Below, in pieces: positions 14,416 through 16,698 of a stretch of 16,698 nt of DNA. This DNA comes from Bacillota bacterium. GTDB taxonomy: Bacteria; Bacillota; Desulfitobacteriia; Desulfitobacteriales; Desulfitobacteriaceae. The notes beneath the pieces are model-generated. The model was not told the DNA's origin, ran no database searches, and saw nothing but the letters and a program-made list of their open reading frames with translations. The position numbers and the translations under genes were made by a program. The stretch spans positions 1 to 16,698 of the forward strand of contig JAEWCM010000134.1 in assembly GCA_023390635.1 (NCBI GenBank), in the 5' to 3' direction. Numbering within the stretch: position 1 is the stretch's first letter; every line of letters begins with the position of its first letter.

Positions 14416-14436
14416 GTTAAAAAACAGTGCTGTCAA
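14408..14436 (-). promoter_or_regulatory. Exact-consensus sigma-A promoter of the TetR gene
   Basis: On the minus strand TTGACA (14436-14431) and TATAAT (14413-14408) are separated by exactly 17 bp, a perfect vegetative promoter. Transcription should start near 14401 and read into the TetR gene 36 nt downstream. Such a strong promoter is consistent with tight repression through the overlapping operator. Confidence 0.88.
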
Positions 14437-14466
14437 GCGGTTGTGTGGATTTCTTTCAAACAAAAG

Positions 14467-14811
14467 CTATTGATCTTCATCGACCTGAGCGTGTTCCTTG
14501 CCCCATGCGCACATGGCGGTAAGAATTGGGACCAGGCTCTCCCCCTTGGCTGTCAGTGAATATTCCACTTTGGGAGGAACCTGAGCATATTCCCTGCGGG
14601 CCACGATCCCTTTCTGTTCCAGCTCTTTCAGCTGTGTACTCAGCATTTTATGAGTAATGCCGTCGATGCTTTTTTTCAGTATGTTATATCGCGCCGGAGT
14701 GACGCAGGCTAGGAGATAGATAATTTTCAGCTTCCATTTTCCGCTCACAATCGACAACGTATATTCAAAGGGCTCTTTATTGCTGACAAAGCATAATTTT
14801 TCCGTCATCAT
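14467..14811 (-). CDS. HxlR-family transcriptional regulator
   Basis: A 114-residue winged-helix regulator. It shows the HxlR pattern: PFEYTLSIVSGKWKLKIIYLL, then GITHKMLSTQLKELEQKGIVARREY (recognition helix) and VEYSLTAKGESLVPIL. HxlR proteins such as HypR and YodB respond to reactive aldehydes, quinones or disulfide stress through Cys residues; here Cys7, Cys36 and Cys102 (approximately) are present. The ATG at 14811 has SD AGGAG with 7-nt spacing. It is divergent from the amidohydrolase gene, with a 116-bp shared control region, which suggests it controls that gene. Confidence 0.9.
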   Translation of the reverse strand: MMTEKLCFVSNKEPFEYTLSIVSGKWKLKIIYLLACVTPARYNILKKSIDGITHKMLSTQLKELEQKGIVARREYAQVPPKVEYSLTAKGESLVPILTAMCAWGKEHAQVDEDQ

Positions 14812-14927
14812 ACTAACTCTCCTTTTCGTAAGTATCCTACAAAAAAGTGCATTCTATCTTTTTTGCCTAGACTCACTATAATAAAAAACAAGCAACCATT
14901 CAACTGTCTGAAAAGAGGAGATTAGTG

Positions 14928-15719
14928 ATGATTATTGACGGACACTCTCATGTCACTCTGCCGGTTCACGAACATATCGAGGCTATGGATGAAGCAAACG
15001 TTGATAAGACGGTCTTGTTTTCCACGACATTCCATCCGGAAAGCGCTGAAAATTTTGCCCAGGTCAAAGCGTCTATGGAATTTCTCAATGATTTATTGGC
15101 AGGCAAAAAAGGCTCCATGGTCGAGGCGCGGCAGAAATCAGTTTCGGAACTGGTGGAAGCCATTGCCCTGTATCCTGACCGCTATATCGGATTTGGAGCC
15201 GTCCCGCCTGGCCTCACAGCAGAGGCCACCCTTCAATATGTGGATGAAGTGATCGAAAAACATCATTTAGCCGGCATGGGCGAATTTACCCTGGGCAGCG
15301 GTCAAATCCATCTGCTGCAAAACATTTTTAATGCCTCACGGGAGTTTCATCATCTCCCCCTATGGGTACACGCCTTCTTTCCCCTTGCGTTTTCCGATAT
15401 CAGGGAAATTGCGGAACTGGCGAAGCGCTATCCCCGGACTCCGGTTATTCTGGGCCATCTGGGCGGAAGCCATTGGCTTGAAACCGTTGACCTTGTCAGG
15501 GAAATGCCTAATTTGTACCTTGATACCTCTGCCTACTATTCAACCTTTGTGCTGGGAAGCATCATCAACGAAATCCCGGAAAAATGCCTCTTTGGGGTAG
15601 ACCGCCCCTTCGGTGATCTGCAATTAGCAAAAGACGCCATCCTGCGGCTTGCTGAGACGCCGTCAATTGCCCAGGCCGTGTTGGGTGAAAACATCGCTCA
15701 ATTACTGAAGATTTCTTAA
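14928..15719 (+). CDS. Amidohydrolase-2 family metal-dependent hydrolase
   Basis: A 263-residue TIM-barrel hydrolase of the Amidohydro_2 (PF04909) group, which includes decarboxylases and lactonases. The N-terminal metal site DGHSH (residues 4-8) is present, as are the strand-end histidines in WVHAFF and LGHLGG and the late Asp in FGVDRPFGD, so the metal-binding set looks complete. The ATG at 14928 has SD GAGGAG 7 nt upstream; a GTG at 14925 is less well spaced. It is divergent from an HxlR regulator; the substrate may be an aromatic or electrophilic compound sensed by that regulator, but this is inference. No terminator is clear in the 40 bp after it, where it converges with the methyltransferase gene. 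Confidence 0.87.
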   Translation: MIIDGHSHVTLPVHEHIEAMDEANVDKTVLFSTTFHPESAENFAQVKASMEFLNDLLAGKKGSMVEARQKSVSELVEAIALYPDRYIGFGAVPPGLTAEATLQYVDEVIEKHHLAGMGEFTLGSGQIHLLQNIFNASREFHHLPLWVHAFFPLAFSDIREIAELAKRYPRTPVILGHLGGSHWLETVDLVREMPNLYLDTSAYYSTFVLGSIINEIPEKCLFGVDRPFGDLQLAKDAILRLAETPSIAQAVLGENIAQLLKIS

Positions 15720-15761
15720 GGTTCTAAATTCCTTTATCTGGCGGCATTTTGAGGTAGAAGC

Positions 15762-16481
15762 TTATTTTTTTCGCAAGACGAAAGCAATAAAGTTCAGATA
15801 TTTCCCGCCGCCAGCCCCTATCGCCTTACGATCATTTACCGCGACTTCATTTTCTTGCCTTATCCAATCTGCCCAAAGCTCTTCATTATTTCCCTTCATC
15901 TCATAAATGGAAATGATTTCAGCACCCCGACTATTATTCAATATTTCCGTCCAATAGGTAATATCACGCAGATAGGCAAGCTGCTCTGGTGTCCATGAAA
16001 GGAGCAGTTCTTTCGGAAGATTATCATGGCAATCCTTTTTCATACCGGGAACACAGATGTAAAGATAACCGCCACTTTTGACGAAAGGTAATAGCTTTGC
16101 GTCCAAGTATTCTGGGTCGCGTCCCCAATAGTTATAGGAATCAGTGCTAACCACCGCGTCAAAAAATTCTTTCTCAAAGGGAAAGGCGGTAGCGTCAGCC
16201 TGAACAGGTATTACCTGTTCACGAGTAAGCCCCATTTCATCAAAGAATTTGCGGTTCTCCTGCGGGTCACTCCACAAATCAGCGGCATAAACGGTGAAGC
16301 CATAATCTTTTACGAGCATAACGCTTGTAAGTCCTTGTCCACTCCCGAGGTCACAAACAAGACCTCCATGAGGAATTTTATGATTTAGCAGCATTTCTTC
16401 CTGCAACTTGAAAGGGTTAGGACCCATGATTTTAGCCAGTAATTCGGGGGTGTTGTACTTTTGGCTTTTAGTATACTCCAT
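15762..16481 (-). CDS. SAM-dependent methyltransferase (class I)
   Basis: A 239-residue cytoplasmic methyltransferase. Motif I VCDLGSGQGLTSVML (about residues 42-56) binds SAM; motif II-like VYAADLW and the acidic/aromatic segment FFDAVVSTDSYNYWG follow, then a C-terminal sheet region ending LNFIAFVLRKK. The family resembles small-molecule or cyclopropane-synthase-like methyltransferases, but the substrate cannot be read. The ATG at 16481 has SD GGGAG 8 nt upstream. It converges with the amidohydrolase gene. Its upstream region, AT-rich and containing TATAAT at about 16527-16532, abuts the 3' end of a group II intron less than 100 bp away. Confidence 0.88.
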   Translation of the reverse strand: MEYTKSQKYNTPELLAKIMGPNPFKLQEEMLLNHKIPHGGLVCDLGSGQGLTSVMLVKDYGFTVYAADLWSDPQENRKFFDEMGLTREQVIPVQADATAFPFEKEFFDAVVSTDSYNYWGRDPEYLDAKLLPFVKSGGYLYICVPGMKKDCHDNLPKELLLSWTPEQLAYLRDITYWTEILNNSRGAEIISIYEMKGNNEELWADWIRQENEVAVNDRKAIGAGGGKYLNFIAFVLRKK

Positions 16482-16573
16482 TGTGATTGCTCCCTTTATT
16501 TGCTTTATTACTTTTATATAGTTAAATTATACTTCGCTCCTTTTATAAAAGCTTCCTACTAAACAATTCAGAA

Positions 16574-16698
16574 ATCGGGTAGGAGGCTGATCATTATTTG
16601 ATCAGCCGACCTCCCACAGCACCGTACGTACCGTTCGGTATACGGCGCTTCCAAAGTTTACACCTTACTTTGCAGAGTAACATTCCGTAAAACTGAGA
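16574..16698 (-). mobile_element. Group II intron 3' end (domains V and VI; rest beyond window)
   Basis: On the minus strand, 16648-16619 folds as a domain V: GCGCCGTA-TACC-GAAC-GGTA-CG-TACGGTGC, with 8-bp and 4-bp stems, a 2-nt CG bulge and a 4-nt cap. Domain VI follows at about 16617-16576: GGCTGATCA/TGATCAGCC form a perfect 9-bp stem, and CCTACCCGAT places an unpaired A seven nt from the end, as expected for the branch point. The intron would end at about 16574 (CGAT). This is the characteristic tail of bacterial group II introns that encode a reverse transcriptase, which would lie beyond the right edge. The remaining 50 nt show no assignable coding sequence. Confidence 0.85.

Noticed and set aside
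1..16698. CRISPR arrays, tRNA and rRNA genes
   Set aside because: No regularly spaced repeats and no tRNA- or rRNA-like sequence were seen on either strand.

Overview
The window looks like chromosomal DNA of an anaerobic, respiratory Gram-positive bacterium, most likely Desulfitobacterium or a close relative (Firmicutes, Peptococcaceae). This is inferred from gene content: a DMSO-reductase-type molybdoenzyme operon with its chaperone, an AcoR/DhaR-type sigma-54 activator, NapG/NapH-like ferredoxins, DUF3102, a DUF1659/DUF2922 pair, strong GGAGG ribosome binding sites and frequent GTG/TTG starts. No species-level marker is present.

Left half (1-8968, all minus strand): a molybdenum-enzyme cluster in two transcription units. 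In transcription order it runs: a truncated sigma-54 activator, a 5'-truncated dmsA-like catalytic subunit, dmsB-like, dmsC-like, torD-like chaperone, terminator (2779-2818); then a consensus sigma-54 promoter (2590-2606), a 12-codon leader ORF, napG-like, napH-like and moeA (running off the left edge). The key event is a deletion at about 7546-7552. It joins the activator just before its Walker B motif to dmsA just after its N-terminal [4Fe-4S] domain, out of frame. Both genes are therefore broken, while the sigma-54 promoter of the downstream napGH-moeA unit remains intact and may have lost its activator.

Middle (8969-12230): a DUF3102 coiled-coil gene (minus) with its own terminator, a 46-bp perfect palindrome in the divergent intergenic region, then on the plus strand a DUF1659/DUF2922 small-protein pair, yaaA (peroxide stress), an apparent remnant of a peroxiredoxin start, and a peptide-deformylase-like gene ending in a strong terminator.

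Right (12231-16698): a 7-TM GGDEF protein (plus); a TetR regulator with an exact-consensus promoter overlapping a three-half-site operator, followed by an unlisted-size 59-residue two-helix membrane protein (both minus); a divergent HxlR regulator / amidohydrolase pair; a SAM methyltransferase (minus); and, at the edge, domains V-VI (the 3' end) of a group II intron on the minus strand. The mix of deletion scars (dmsA/activator, peroxiredoxin remnant), intron and palindrome marks this as a rearranging accessory region.
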